64,000 nucleotides of DNA from Saccharothrix sp. ALI-22-I (GTDB lineage: Bacteria; Actinomycetota; Actinomycetes; Mycobacteriales; Pseudonocardiaceae). The notes under the pieces were generated by a model that did not search any database, had not been told where the DNA came from, and worked only from the letters and a program-made list of their open reading frames with translations. The position numbers were made by a program, and so were the translations under genes. The DNA is taken from assembly GCF_001984175.1 (NCBI RefSeq), contig NZ_MTQP01000058.1, forward strand, positions 124,001-188,000. The letters run 5' to 3'. Below are positions 1 through 8,126 of this stretch, piece by piece. Position 1 is the first letter of the stretch; every line of letters starts with the position of its first letter.

Positions 1-1736
1 TCGCGGAGCACCTGCCGCCGTACGCGGTGCCCGGCACGGTCGTCGAAGTCGAGCGGTTGCCGCTGACCTCCAGCGGAAAGCTCGACCGGCGCGCGCTGCC
101 TGCTCCGGCGGTGACCGACCTGGCCGGCGGCACGCACGTGCCGCCGCGCACCGATACCGAACGCGCGCTGGCGCGGGTGTGGGCGGACGTGCTCGGCCTG
201 CCCGTCGAGCGGGTCGGCGTGACCGACAACTTCTTCGAACTGGGCGGCGACTCGATCCTGAGCATCCAACTGGTGTTCAAGGCACGCGCCGAGGGTCTCG
301 CGGTGTCCACGAAGGACCTGTTCCTGCGGCAGACCATCGGGGACCTGGCCGAGGTCGTCACCGTCACCGGGGCCGTCGAGGTGGACACGGCCGCGATGTC
401 GGGGGAGGTTCCGCTGACGCCGGTGCAGCACGACTTCTTCGAGACCGTCACGGTCGCACCGCACCACTTCACGCAGTCCGTCACCGCCGAGCTGTCCGAC
501 GACGTCGACCCCGCCGCGCTGGGTGCCGCGTTGCGTGCGCTGGCGGCACACCACGACGCGCTGCGGCTGCGGTTCGAGCGCGCGGGCGCGGGGTGGCGCC
601 AGTACATCGAGGACGGCACCGGCGCCGACGTCGAGCTGATGACCGTGCTCGACCTGTCCGATACGGACTCGTCACGGCTGTCCGAGGCGATGGCCGCGCG
701 TGCGGCCGAGGCGGACGCGGGTTTCGACCTGGCAGGCGGACAACTGCTCAAGGCGCTGGTGTTCGACACCGGCGCCGGCAGGCCGAGCTACCTGTTCCTG
801 ACCGTGCACCACCTGGCCGTCGACACGGTGTCCTGGCAGGTGCTGCTGGCCGACCTCGGCGTCGCGTACCGGCAGGCGGTCGCCGGCGAGCAGCCGGACC
901 TCGGCGCGAAGGGCTCGTCGTACCAGGCGTGGGCGCGCCGGTTGCTGCACCATGCCGAGCGCGGCGGTTTCGACGGCGAACTGGACTTCTGGACCGCGAT
1001 GCCGGAGCCGGCGCCACTGCCGGTGGACCGGGAGGGACTCCGCCTGGCGGCGTCGACGCAGGCCGTCCAGGTCTCCTTGAGCGCCGCCGACACCGAGGTG
1101 CTGCTTCGTGGTGCGCCCGCGGTGCTGCGGACCAGCGTCAACGACGTGTTGCTGAGCGCGGTGGCCTGGGCGCTGGCGCGGTGGACCGGAACGCACACGG
1201 CGCACCTTGAGCTGGAGGCGCACGGCAGGGAGGAACTGTTCGACGACGTCGACATCGCGCGCACGGTCGGCTGGTTCACCAGCATCTTCCCGGTCGCCCT
1301 CGAAGTCGACGAGACCGTGGACTGGCGGGCCGTCGTGCGTTCGGTGCGCAAGCAACTGCGGACGATCCCCGGCAACGGGCTCGGCTACGGCGCCCTGCGG
1401 CACCTCTCCGCCGAGGGAACACCCGGCGCCGCGCTCGCGTCCCGTGCGCGACCGCAGGTGATGTTCAACTACCACGGTGTCGTCGACGGCGCCGACGGTG
1501 CGGGGCGGCTACTCCCGTTCGGCAGGTTCCACGACACGCTCGGGCAACCGAAGAGCCCTGCGGAGGCACTGAGCCACTTGCTGGACTTCATCGGTGCGGT
1601 GGGCGAGGGCACGCTGCGCTTCGAGATCCGGTTCAGCACCGACGCGCACACCGAGCAGACGATCCGAAGCCTCGCCGCGTACCTGGACGAGGCGCTGCAC
1701 GGGATCGTCGGGGAGCTGCGGGGGAGCCGACGGTGA
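1..1736 (+). CDS. NRPS C-terminal end (partial A domain, PCP, epimerization domain), 5' truncated by window
   Basis: The reading frame is open from base 3, so the gene enters from the left. It starts in the last part of an adenylation domain, with the A10 motif LPLTSSGKLDRRALP near base 57. A carrier domain follows: FFELGGDSI, with the phosphopantetheine serine near base 252. The GGDS form is typical of carriers that precede E domains. The rest is an epimerization domain: VPLTPVQHDFFE, catalytic HHLAVDTVSW (near base 807), GWFTSIFPV and VMFNYHG. No thioesterase or further C domain follows, so the module should leave a D-configured residue on the carrier. The stop overlaps the next gene by 4 nt (GTGA). 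The specificity code is outside the window, so the activated amino acid cannot be read. Confidence 0.95.
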   Translation, partial: AEHLPPYAVPGTVVEVERLPLTSSGKLDRRALPAPAVTDLAGGTHVPPRTDTERALARVWADVLGLPVERVGVTDNFFELGGDSILSIQLVFKARAEGLAVSTKDLFLRQTIGDLAEVVTVTGAVEVDTAAMSGEVPLTPVQHDFFETVTVAPHHFTQSVTAELSDDVDPAALGAALRALAAHHDALRLRFERAGAGWRQYIEDGTGADVELMTVLDLSDTDSSRLSEAMAARAAEADAGFDLAGGQLLKALVFDTGAGRPSYLFLTVHHLAVDTVSWQVLLADLGVAYRQAVAGEQPDLGAKGSSYQAWARRLLHHAERGGFDGELDFWTAMPEPAPLPVDREGLRLAASTQAVQVSLSAADTEVLLRGAPAVLRTSVNDVLLSAVAWALARWTGTHTAHLELEAHGREELFDDVDIARTVGWFTSIFPVALEVDETVDWRAVVRSVRKQLRTIPGNGLGYGALRHLSAEGTPGAALASRARPQVMFNYHGVVDGADGAGRLLPFGRFHDTLGQPKSPAEALSHLLDFIGAVGEGTLRFEIRFSTDAHTEQTIRSLAAYLDEALHGIVGELRGSRR

Positions 1737-3106
1737 TCGACCAGCCGTTCCTCGACGACCTGCTCGCGCGCACCCGCGCGGAGTTCGGCGTCCCCGGCGC
1801 GCAGCTCGCCGTGCACACCCCGCAAGGCCGCTGGCAGACCGTGGTGGGTGACGCCGGCCCCGGTCGCGGGCCGGTGACCACGGACACGGCGTTCCCGCTC
1901 GGGTCGCTGACCAAACCGGCCACCGCGACCCTCGCCATGATGCTGCTCGACGACGGTGACCTCGAACTGGACGAGCCGCTGGCCGAGTACCTCCCCGAAC
2001 TGGGCGGGCCCGCGGCGGGGCGCACCGACCGGCTCACCGTGCGCGGCCTGCTCAGCCACACCGGCGGGTTGGCCTCCGACGTGGCCGAGCGCACGCTGGG
2101 CACCCGGCAGCGGAGCCGGTGGGTGGCGGACCACCTCCGTGAGGCGGACCTCGTGCACCGACCGGGATCGGTGTTCTCCTACTCCAACGTCGGCTACCTC
2201 CTGCTCGGTCACCTCGTGGAGCAGCTCACCGGTGTCACCTGGCGGGAGGCCGTCGACACGATGCTGCTGGCGCCACTGGGCATCACGCCGGCGTTCGTGC
2301 TGGCCGAGCCGCCCGATCGCACCATCGCATGTGGACATACGCACCGGGACGGGCGTGCCGTGCCGATCGAGCGCCAAGCCCTGCCGATCATCGAGGAACC
2401 GGCCGGCGGTCTCGCGTTGAGCGCGGCCGATCTCGCCGTGCTCGCCGGAACACAGCTGACGATCCCGACTGGGCCGACTTTGCTGAGCGCGGCCGCGCGG
2501 AGCACGATGGCCACCGATCAGCTGACCGGCATGACGGTGCCGCCCGGGATCGCGGACGGCTGGGCGCTCGGCTGGGCGGTGTACCGGGACACCGCGACGG
2601 AATGGCTGGGGCACGACGGAACCGCGAACGGCGGGTCCTGCCACCTGCGGTTCGATCCGCGCGCCAGGACGGTCGTCGCCTTCACCAGCAATGCGGGCAC
2701 CGGCATCCGGATGTGGGACCGCCTGGTGGAAGAACTGCGCGCGGCGGGGATTCCGGTGGGGCACACGCCGCTCTTCGGCCCGGCCCCGGAACTGGACCGA
2801 ATACGCACGCCGGACGAGTGCGTCGGCCGTTTCGTCAACGGGGACAACGAGATCCGGGTCCTGCGCGGTCCCGGTGGTGTGCCGACGGTGAGCCTCGACG
2901 GTCCCGCGCAAGCGGAACTCGTGTGCTTTTCGGATCTCCGGTTCGAGATCCGGCAACAAGGTCCGGGAATGAGTTATCCCGGTCGATTCGTGCGAGACCC
3001 GGTGAACGGGAGCATCGATCTCCTCCAGCTCGCCGGTCGTGTCGCGAGAAGGCATCCACTACAACCAGAGACGATGGGGTCAGGTGAGCGCAGTGCAGCC
3101 CGCTGA
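1733..3106 (+). CDS. PBP-type (beta-lactamase fold) thioesterase, stand-alone peptide cyclase candidate
   Basis: A 457-aa serine hydrolase of the penicillin-binding protein/class C beta-lactamase fold. The three active-site motifs are intact: S58-L-T-K61, Y150-S-N152 and H294-D-G296. A beta-rich domain of about 110 residues follows, as in SurE-type enzymes. No signal peptide is seen, which argues against a periplasmic PBP or secreted beta-lactamase. The GTG start overlaps the stop of the TE-less, E-terminated NRPS. Known family: SurE-like trans-acting thioesterases release and macrocyclise peptides bearing a C-terminal D-residue. Inference: it offloads the product of the upstream NRPS. A beta-lactamase-like resistance esterase is a less likely alternative. 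Confidence 0.85.
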   Translation: MIDQPFLDDLLARTRAEFGVPGAQLAVHTPQGRWQTVVGDAGPGRGPVTTDTAFPLGSLTKPATATLAMMLLDDGDLELDEPLAEYLPELGGPAAGRTDRLTVRGLLSHTGGLASDVAERTLGTRQRSRWVADHLREADLVHRPGSVFSYSNVGYLLLGHLVEQLTGVTWREAVDTMLLAPLGITPAFVLAEPPDRTIACGHTHRDGRAVPIERQALPIIEEPAGGLALSAADLAVLAGTQLTIPTGPTLLSAAARSTMATDQLTGMTVPPGIADGWALGWAVYRDTATEWLGHDGTANGGSCHLRFDPRARTVVAFTSNAGTGIRMWDRLVEELRAAGIPVGHTPLFGPAPELDRIRTPDECVGRFVNGDNEIRVLRGPGGVPTVSLDGPAQAELVCFSDLRFEIRQQGPGMSYPGRFVRDPVNGSIDLLQLAGRVARRHPLQPETMGSGERSAAR

Positions 3107-4244
3107 GTTGAAGACGGAATCCGCAGCGTACGTAGACGCGAATCTCACCCAGCTTGAGTATCTCGCGTTGAACAGCGAGATGAACCTGGCCGACGGGCAT
3201 GCCAGGCAAGCGTTGACGACAAGCCAGGCGGTGATCATCGACTCGCTTCCCGAACTGTTCCGCATGTCTGCGGAAACTCCCGTCGAACAGCTCGAATCCC
3301 GTGCCCACGGTGCGTTCTTCCACGCACTCGGCCAGCACGAGTACCCGGGCGCGGACGGCCGAGTGCTGGCCTGCTACTCGTCATCGGTGGCCATGGAGAT
3401 CCTGTCCAGGGCAGTGGTGACCGAGATCGACCAGATGGCGTTGCTGCACCCGACGTTCGACAACATCCCGGACATCCTGCGCGGCGTCGGCATCACGCTC
3501 CGGCCGATCGAAGAGGACCTGTTGCACGACGCCGACCTGCCGGACTCGCTGTTGGACTCGGTGGGCGCGGTGTTCGTGACCACCCCGAACAACCCGACCG
3601 GCCGGGTGGTCGACGAGGAACGCCTGCGACGGCTGGCGGAGCAGTGCCGCGAGCACGACGTGGTGCTGTGCCTGGACACCTCGTTCCGCGGGTTCGACCC
3701 GCGCGCCCAGTACGACCACTACGCGGTGCTGGAGCAGGTCGGTTGCCGGTGGGCCGTGGTCGAGGACACCGGCAAGCTGTGGCCCACCCTCGATCTGAAG
3801 GTCGGCTGGCTGGTTACCTCGGCGAACCTGAACCTGCCAGTGGACCGGATCTACTCCGACATCCTGCTCGGCGTCTCGCCGCTCATCCTGACGCTCGTCG
3901 AGCACTTCGCCCGGGATGCGGCGAACGGCGGCTTCGCCGAGCTGCACGAATTCATCCAGACCAACCGTTCCGTGGTGCGCGGGCAACTGGCCGGCCTGCC
4001 CGGGTTGAGCTTCCCGGACCTGCACAGCACCTCCAGCGTGGAACGCGTGCAGGTCGACGGTCGGTCCTCGATGGACATCTGGGCGGCGTTGCGCGAGGAG
4101 AACGTGCACGTCCTGCCGTGCCACCGATTCCACTGGTTCAACCCGGCCGAAGGCGACCGCACGATTCGTTTCGCACTGGCTCGGCAGACGAATCTGCTGG
4201 AGTCCTGTGCCAAGACGCTGCGCTCGATCCTGGCCGATGGTTGA
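3084..4244 (+). CDS. mppP: MppP-like PLP-dependent L-arginine oxidase/hydroxylase (enduracididine pathway)
   Basis: A fold-type-I PLP enzyme of 386 aa, closely resembling Streptomyces MppP, which uses O2 to turn L-arginine into 4-hydroxy-2-oxo-arginine, the first step to L-enduracididine. The N-terminal stretch that closes over substrate is conserved (NLTQLEYLALNSE, then ADGHARQ). His39 corresponds to the catalytic His29 of the studied enzyme, and Lys231 in EDTGK to the PLP lysine 221. The TTPNNPTGR motif is present. I take the GTG at 3084, because it matches the family N-terminus; the longer frame from 3039 adds unrelated residues. It overlaps the thioesterase gene by 23 nt and the next gene by 8 nt, so the cassette is translationally coupled. 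Confidence 0.93.
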   Translation: MSAVQPAELKTESAAYVDANLTQLEYLALNSEMNLADGHARQALTTSQAVIIDSLPELFRMSAETPVEQLESRAHGAFFHALGQHEYPGADGRVLACYSSSVAMEILSRAVVTEIDQMALLHPTFDNIPDILRGVGITLRPIEEDLLHDADLPDSLLDSVGAVFVTTPNNPTGRVVDEERLRRLAEQCREHDVVLCLDTSFRGFDPRAQYDHYAVLEQVGCRWAVVEDTGKLWPTLDLKVGWLVTSANLNLPVDRIYSDILLGVSPLILTLVEHFARDAANGGFAELHEFIQTNRSVVRGQLAGLPGLSFPDLHSTSSVERVQVDGRSSMDIWAALREENVHVLPCHRFHWFNPAEGDRTIRFALARQTNLLESCAKTLRSILADG

Positions 4245-5469
4245 CGGTTGCTCGTCGGCCGCCGGTCCACTGGCCCATTCGCAGCTGTGGAACGGCGACG
4301 TGGTGCAGGGCGGAGATTCCCCGGAGCCGTGGAATCTCGGTCCCGGCTACCTGCAGCAGGAGTTGCTACCGGTTGACCTGCTGCGGGAGGCGTACTGGAG
4401 CGCACTGGCCGAGTACGGCGCCGCGGCCCTCGGCTACGGCGCGGACAACGGAGCCAGGGTGGTACGCGCGTCGCTGGCGGCGCGTGCCGCGGTTGACGAT
4501 GGCGTGCCGTGCGAGGCAGATCAGGTGGTGCTCACCGCGGGCACGACCCAGGCGCTCTACCTGATCTGCACCGCGTTGGCCGGCGCCGGCTCGGTCGTGC
4601 TGGTGGACGAGACCAGCTACGACATCGGCAGGCGGTTGTTCGCCGAGAGCGGCCTGTCTACGCGGCAGGTGGCATCGGATCCGGCCGGCATGGATCCGGT
4701 CGCGCTGGCGGCCACGATCCGCGCCGTGCGTGCCGAGGGAAGGCAGGTCGGGTTCGTGTACCTCAATCCGACCTTCCACAACCCGACCGGCGTTGTGCTG
4801 CCGGGACCGCGGCGGCGCGAGCTCGTCGAGGTGGCCGGCCGCGAAGGTGTTCTCATCGTGGAGGACGACGCCTACCGCGAACTGAACCTGGACGAGGAGA
4901 AGCCGCCGACCTCACTCGCCGCGCTGGCGGACTACCAAGGCGTGATCCGGCTGGGCTCCTTCTCGAAGACGTTGGGGCCGGGCCTGCGGCTGGGCTGGCT
5001 GATCACCAACGCGGAACTGGCCGAGCGGCTGGTCTCCCGTGCGGTGTTCGCCAGCGGCGGGTGTCTCAACCACACCACTTCACTCGCGGTGGGCACGATG
5101 CTGCCCCACTCCTACGACCGGCATCTGCGTTGGCTGCGCGGAGAGCTGCGGCGGCGCCGGGACGCGTTGGCGGCTGTACTGCGCGAGGAACTGCCCGCAG
5201 GGGTCGGGTTCGCTGTCCCGGCAGGCGGATTCTTCCTGTGGTTGCGCTTCGACAGCGGCGTGGACGACGAGACCCTGGTGAGCGCGGCCGCGCAGGCCGG
5301 GGTGCGGGTCGCCGCGGGTTCCCGCTTCGGGAGCAGCGGCCCGGCGATCCGGCTGGCCTACAGCTTCAACTCCCCGGCGGGGCTCACCGAAGCCGGACAC
5401 CGCCTCGCCACGGCGTGGCGCCCACTGCTGCGGAGCAACTCATCCAGGAATGGAGCACATCCACGATGA
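4237..5469 (+). CDS. mppQ: MppQ-like PLP-dependent aminotransferase (enduracididine pathway)
   Basis: A 410-aa class I/II aminotransferase. Visible motifs are the cofactor-binding region TAGTTQAL, LNPTFHNPTG, the Asp of VEDDAY (near residue 210) and the PLP lysine K244 in SFSKTLGPGLRLGW. In the enduracididine route MppQ transaminates the cyclic 2-oxo acid formed by MppR to L-enduracididine. Its place between MppP- and MppR-like genes supports that job. The ATG at 4237 overlaps the MppP stop by 8 nt (ATGGTTGA), and its own stop overlaps the next ATG (ATGA). An upstream GTG at 4207 would only add ten unsupported residues. Confidence 0.9.
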   Translation: MVDGCSSAAGPLAHSQLWNGDVVQGGDSPEPWNLGPGYLQQELLPVDLLREAYWSALAEYGAAALGYGADNGARVVRASLAARAAVDDGVPCEADQVVLTAGTTQALYLICTALAGAGSVVLVDETSYDIGRRLFAESGLSTRQVASDPAGMDPVALAATIRAVRAEGRQVGFVYLNPTFHNPTGVVLPGPRRRELVEVAGREGVLIVEDDAYRELNLDEEKPPTSLAALADYQGVIRLGSFSKTLGPGLRLGWLITNAELAERLVSRAVFASGGCLNHTTSLAVGTMLPHSYDRHLRWLRGELRRRRDALAAVLREELPAGVGFAVPAGGFFLWLRFDSGVDDETLVSAAAQAGVRVAAGSRFGSSGPAIRLAYSFNSPAGLTEAGHRLATAWRPLLRSNSSRNGAHPR

Positions 5470-6293
5470 ACCACACGGTCCCGCCATCGGCCGGCCTCCG
5501 TGGCTACAGCATGCCGTTCTCGCCGAACGGCCGGTCGTCCACCCTGACACCGCCACCGTGGCACTTCTCCGGCGAGGTGATCATGGTGGACTACCGAATC
5601 CCGCCGGAGGTCGCCGCCCGGTTCCTGCCGGCAGGGTTGCGCCTGGGCGAGGACGCAGGCGCGGCGGCGGCGGTGTTCGCGCACTGGAACTGGTGCTCCG
5701 CGGACGGGGCGGAACTGGCCAACCCGCGACACTGCCAGTTCGGCGAGTTCCTGATCCTGCTGAGCTGTCAGAACGAGGGACGTCAGTACGCGCGTTGCCC
5801 CTACAGCTGGGTCGACAAGGCGGTTCCGCTGGTTCGCGGCTGGGTGCAGGGCATGCCCAAGCAGTTCGGCGAGATCGACCAGACCAGGCCGAAGCTGGTC
5901 GGACGGGCCGGGCCTCGACCGGACGGCACCGGTCGCTTCGACGGGACGCTTTCCGTCGGCGGTCGCCGGGTCGCCGAAGCGACCGTGTACCCGCGCGAGA
6001 TCACGACCGAACGCCCCGTGCTGCACGACGTGCCGTTGGTGCACACCAGGGCCATGCCGCCGTGGCTGGACACCGATGTCCCGGACGGGCGGTTGGTCAC
6101 CACGAACGTCACCGACGTGGAATTCTCCGAAATCTGGACGGGGGAGGCGGAACTGCGGATGTTCGACGCACTGGACGCCGACTTCGCTGAACTGCTGCCC
6201 GTCGAGGTGGGCGCCGGCTATGTGTTCCAGTACGCGGAAACGCTCACCGGAGGCACCCTCTTCGAGCCCGGACAGGATGGTCCCTCGCGATGA
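5466..6293 (+). CDS. mppR: MppR-like acetoacetate-decarboxylase-fold cyclase (enduracididine pathway)
   Basis: A 275-aa protein of the acetoacetate decarboxylase superfamily. Lys132 in GMPKQFG lies at the position of the Schiff-base lysine of this family. MppR does not decarboxylate; it forms the five-membered guanidine ring of 2-keto-enduracididine from 4-hydroxy-2-oxo-arginine. The neighbours give this assignment: it is the third gene of a P-Q-R cassette with 4-8 nt overlaps. The ATG at 5466 overlaps the preceding stop. The stop at 6291-6293 overlaps another ATG (6290) that opens a broken gene. Confidence 0.92.
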   Translation: MNHTVPPSAGLRGYSMPFSPNGRSSTLTPPPWHFSGEVIMVDYRIPPEVAARFLPAGLRLGEDAGAAAAVFAHWNWCSADGAELANPRHCQFGEFLILLSCQNEGRQYARCPYSWVDKAVPLVRGWVQGMPKQFGEIDQTRPKLVGRAGPRPDGTGRFDGTLSVGGRRVAEATVYPREITTERPVLHDVPLVHTRAMPPWLDTDVPDGRLVTTNVTDVEFSEIWTGEAELRMFDALDADFAELLPVEVGAGYVFQYAETLTGGTLFEPGQDGPSR

Positions 6294-6435
6294 CCGAGGT
6301 TGCCCTGGCTCCGGCGACGTCACGCTGCGAGCCACGGTGACCGGCACGGGTCAGACGGTCCTGCTGCTGCACGCGGGCGGGACGTCGGCGGTTGTGATGA
6401 GACGGAACGGCGGGTCTGTCCGCTTGAAGGTGTGA
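6290..6435 (+). pseudogene. Remnant of an alpha/beta-hydrolase gene (N-terminus only, frameshifted)
   Basis: An ATG at 6290 overlaps the MppR stop (ATGA), as expected for the next gene of the operon, but its frame closes after 16 codons. One base over, the frame reads DVTLRATVTGTGQTVLLLHAGG, the usual first strand, turn and oxyanion-hole region of an alpha/beta hydrolase. Similarity stops abruptly around base 6390 and the frame ends at 6435. No catalytic serine, Asp or His region exists. I read this as a frameshifted and truncated operon gene marking a deletion or insertion junction at the cluster edge. Confidence 0.6.
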
Positions 6436-6442
6436 CGGGCGG

Positions 6443-6448
6443 TAGGGT
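6443..6448 (+). promoter_or_regulatory. Candidate -10 box for leaderless transcription of the HNH gene
   Basis: TAGGGT lies six bases upstream of the ATG at 6455, and there is no purine-rich ribosome site before that ATG. A TANNNT box 6-7 nt from the start codon is the usual signature of leaderless transcripts in actinomycetes. Inference from position only. Confidence 0.45.
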
Positions 6449-6454
6449 CCGGGC

Positions 6455-6850
6455 ATGGCTGTCGGTGGCAGCAGGAGGGCACGTGCCGCGCGCAAGCGGA
6501 AGCGCCGGATGGAGCGTGTCGAGAACGACCTCTCCGTGGCGGAGTGGGCCGCGCTCAAGGTGGCCTGGGGTGGCTGCGCCTACTGCGGGTCCACCGGCGT
6601 ACCTCTCCAGAAGGACTGTGTGCAGGCGTTGTCGCGCGGAGGGCGGTACACGCTCGACAACATCGTGCCCGCGTGCGGATCGTGCAATGCGAGCAAGTGC
6701 AACGCCGAGGTCACCGGCTGGCTGCGGCGGAAGCGGCTGGACGAGCGGGCGTTCCTGCTCCGTCACGTGGAGGTCAACGCCGAGTTGGCGTTGCGGTTCG
6801 GGAGCCCGGCTGTCCCGGGAAGCCCTGCGCACGACGAGGCGCGTGGTTAG
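6455..6850 (+). CDS. HNH endonuclease domain protein
   Basis: A 131-aa protein with a basic N-terminus (RRARAARKRKRR) and an HNH core. A CAYCG zinc knuckle (near residue 43) is followed by the beta-hairpin LSRGGRYTLDNIVPACGSCN, with the second CxxC and the DN of the metal site. Small HNH proteins of this pattern are common single-domain genes in actinomycetes. Their target is generally unknown; nicking of invasive DNA or a mobile-element role are possible. It sits just after the truncated hydrolase remnant, so it is outside the peptide operon. The C-terminal 20 residues are low-complexity. Confidence 0.8.
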   Translation: MAVGGSRRARAARKRKRRMERVENDLSVAEWAALKVAWGGCAYCGSTGVPLQKDCVQALSRGGRYTLDNIVPACGSCNASKCNAEVTGWLRRKRLDERAFLLRHVEVNAELALRFGSPAVPGSPAHDEARG

Positions 6851-6998
6851 CCGGCAGGCCCCCGCCGCTTCACCGCAGTTCAACGGCCGCGGCCCACCCG
6901 CACGACCTGCACCGCGTCGTCGACCGGGTCTCCAGCGTCTACATCGACCGAAGCCACATCGACCGAGACGACAACGCCATTTCTTGATTGACAAGGAG

Positions 6999-8126
6999 CT
7001 ATCGCGGAACGCTGGTCGTGAGGCGGGTGAGGAACTCGGCGTTGTCGCCGGTCTTGCGCAGACCGTCGAGCAGCACGTCGATCGCATCCTCTTTGCCGAC
7101 GAGGGCGCGGCGCAGCAGGCGGATGGCCGCGGTCTCGCCTCGCGTCAGCAGGAGGTCGTCCCGGCGGGTGCCGGACTGGTGCACGTCCACGGCGGGGAAC
7201 ACGCGTCGTGCGGCGGTCCTGCGGTCCAACCGCAGCTCGGCGTTGCCGGTTCCCTTGTACTCCTCGAAGAGCAGCGCGTCGCCCGCGGAGCCGGTCTCCA
7301 CCAACGCGGTGGCGATGATGGTCAGTGAACCGCCGCCTTCGACGTTGCGGGCCGCACCAAGGAACCGCTTGGGCGCGGTGAGGGACCCGGCGTCCACACC
7401 GCCGGACAGTGTCCGTCCGGACGCCGGTGCGGCGAGGTTGTAGGCGCGGCCCAGCCGGGTCGCGGAATCCAGCAGCACCACGACGTCCCGGCCCAGCTCC
7501 ACCAGGCGTTTGGCCCGCTCGACGGCCAGTTCGGCGAGCGCGGTGTGGTCGCGCGGCGGGTGGTCGAACGTGGCGGCGACGACCTCGGCCGGCACCCCTC
7601 GTGCCAGGTCGGTGACCTCCTCCGGGCGTTCGCCGACCAGGACCAGCATCAGATGGCACTCCGGGTGGTTCTTGGCGAGGCCGTGCGCGATCGCGCGCAG
7701 GACGGTGGTCTTGCCGGCCTTGGGCGGCGCGACGATCAACGCACGCTGTCCCTTGCCGATGGGCATCAGCAGGTCGACCACCCGCGTGGTCAACTCGTGC
7801 GGCTCGGTCTCCAGCCGCAGCCTGTCGTCCGGGTGGGTGGGCACGAGGTCGGCAAAGGACGGCCGGGCAGGGGAGTGGCGCGGGTGCGCGCCGTTGACGG
7901 CCTCGACCGCGACCAACGGCGCGACTTCGCCGCTGCGGGCCGCGGGTGCGACTCGCCCGTGGATTTCGTCGCCGCGCCGCAGCCCGTGTTCGCGCACCAG
8001 TTGCGCCGCAACGGCGATGTCGCCCGGTTCCGGCAGGTAGCCGTCGGTGCGGAGTACGGCGCCCCGGTCCATGATGTCGAGGATGCCGGAGGCGAGCCAG
8101 GTTTCGGAATAATCGTTGTGGTTCAA
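6999..8126 (-). CDS. rho: Short, divergent Rho transcription termination factor (likely paralogue)
   Basis: A 375-aa Rho-family RNA helicase. Visible are the P-loop APPKAGKTT (residues about 133-141), Walker B region VVVLLDSATRLGRAYN, Q-loop region LSGGVDAGSL, and KRFLGAARNVEGGGSLTIIATAL with the arginine finger region. It lacks the N-terminal helical bundle and the long acidic/basic insert of actinobacterial housekeeping Rho. The cold-shock RNA site is degenerate: the aromatic GFGFLR motif of E. coli reads GAVLR. The usual IDERPEEV reads VGERPEEV. Start: the TTG at 8126 follows AGGGAG by seven bases; a longer frame to 8216 has no such site. It is monocistronic. It may be an accessory or regulatory Rho; the housekeeping copy should lie elsewhere. 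Confidence 0.88.
   Translation of the reverse strand: MNHNDYSETWLASGILDIMDRGAVLRTDGYLPEPGDIAVAAQLVREHGLRRGDEIHGRVAPAARSGEVAPLVAVEAVNGAHPRHSPARPSFADLVPTHPDDRLRLETEPHELTTRVVDLLMPIGKGQRALIVAPPKAGKTTVLRAIAHGLAKNHPECHLMLVLVGERPEEVTDLARGVPAEVVAATFDHPPRDHTALAELAVERAKRLVELGRDVVVLLDSATRLGRAYNLAAPASGRTLSGGVDAGSLTAPKRFLGAARNVEGGGSLTIIATALVETGSAGDALLFEEYKGTGNAELRLDRRTAARRVFPAVDVHQSGTRRDDLLLTRGETAAIRLLRRALVGKEDAIDVLLDGLRKTGDNAEFLTRLTTSVPR

Noticed and set aside
1733..3106. Serine hydrolase as a secreted class C beta-lactamase for self-resistance
   Set aside because: No signal peptide, translational coupling to the NRPS, and an extra C-terminal beta domain fit a PBP-type thioesterase better.
3039..5469. 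Capreomycidine (VioC/VioD-type) biosynthesis as alternative for the arginine-derived residue
   Set aside because: There is no non-haem iron arginine hydroxylase. The P-Q-R order and the active-site residues match the enduracididine route specifically.
6942..6967. Direct repeat of an 11-mer (ACATCGACCGA) near the end of the HNH/rho gap
   Set aside because: Only two copies in GC-rich DNA, with no spacer regularity; not a CRISPR or attachment site.
6999..8126. Rho paralogue as self-resistance gene of a bicyclomycin cluster
   Set aside because: No cyclodipeptide synthase or bicyclomycin oxygenases are present. The adjacent cluster makes an enduracididine peptide. The Bcr/CflA pump is about 50 kb away and is a common family.
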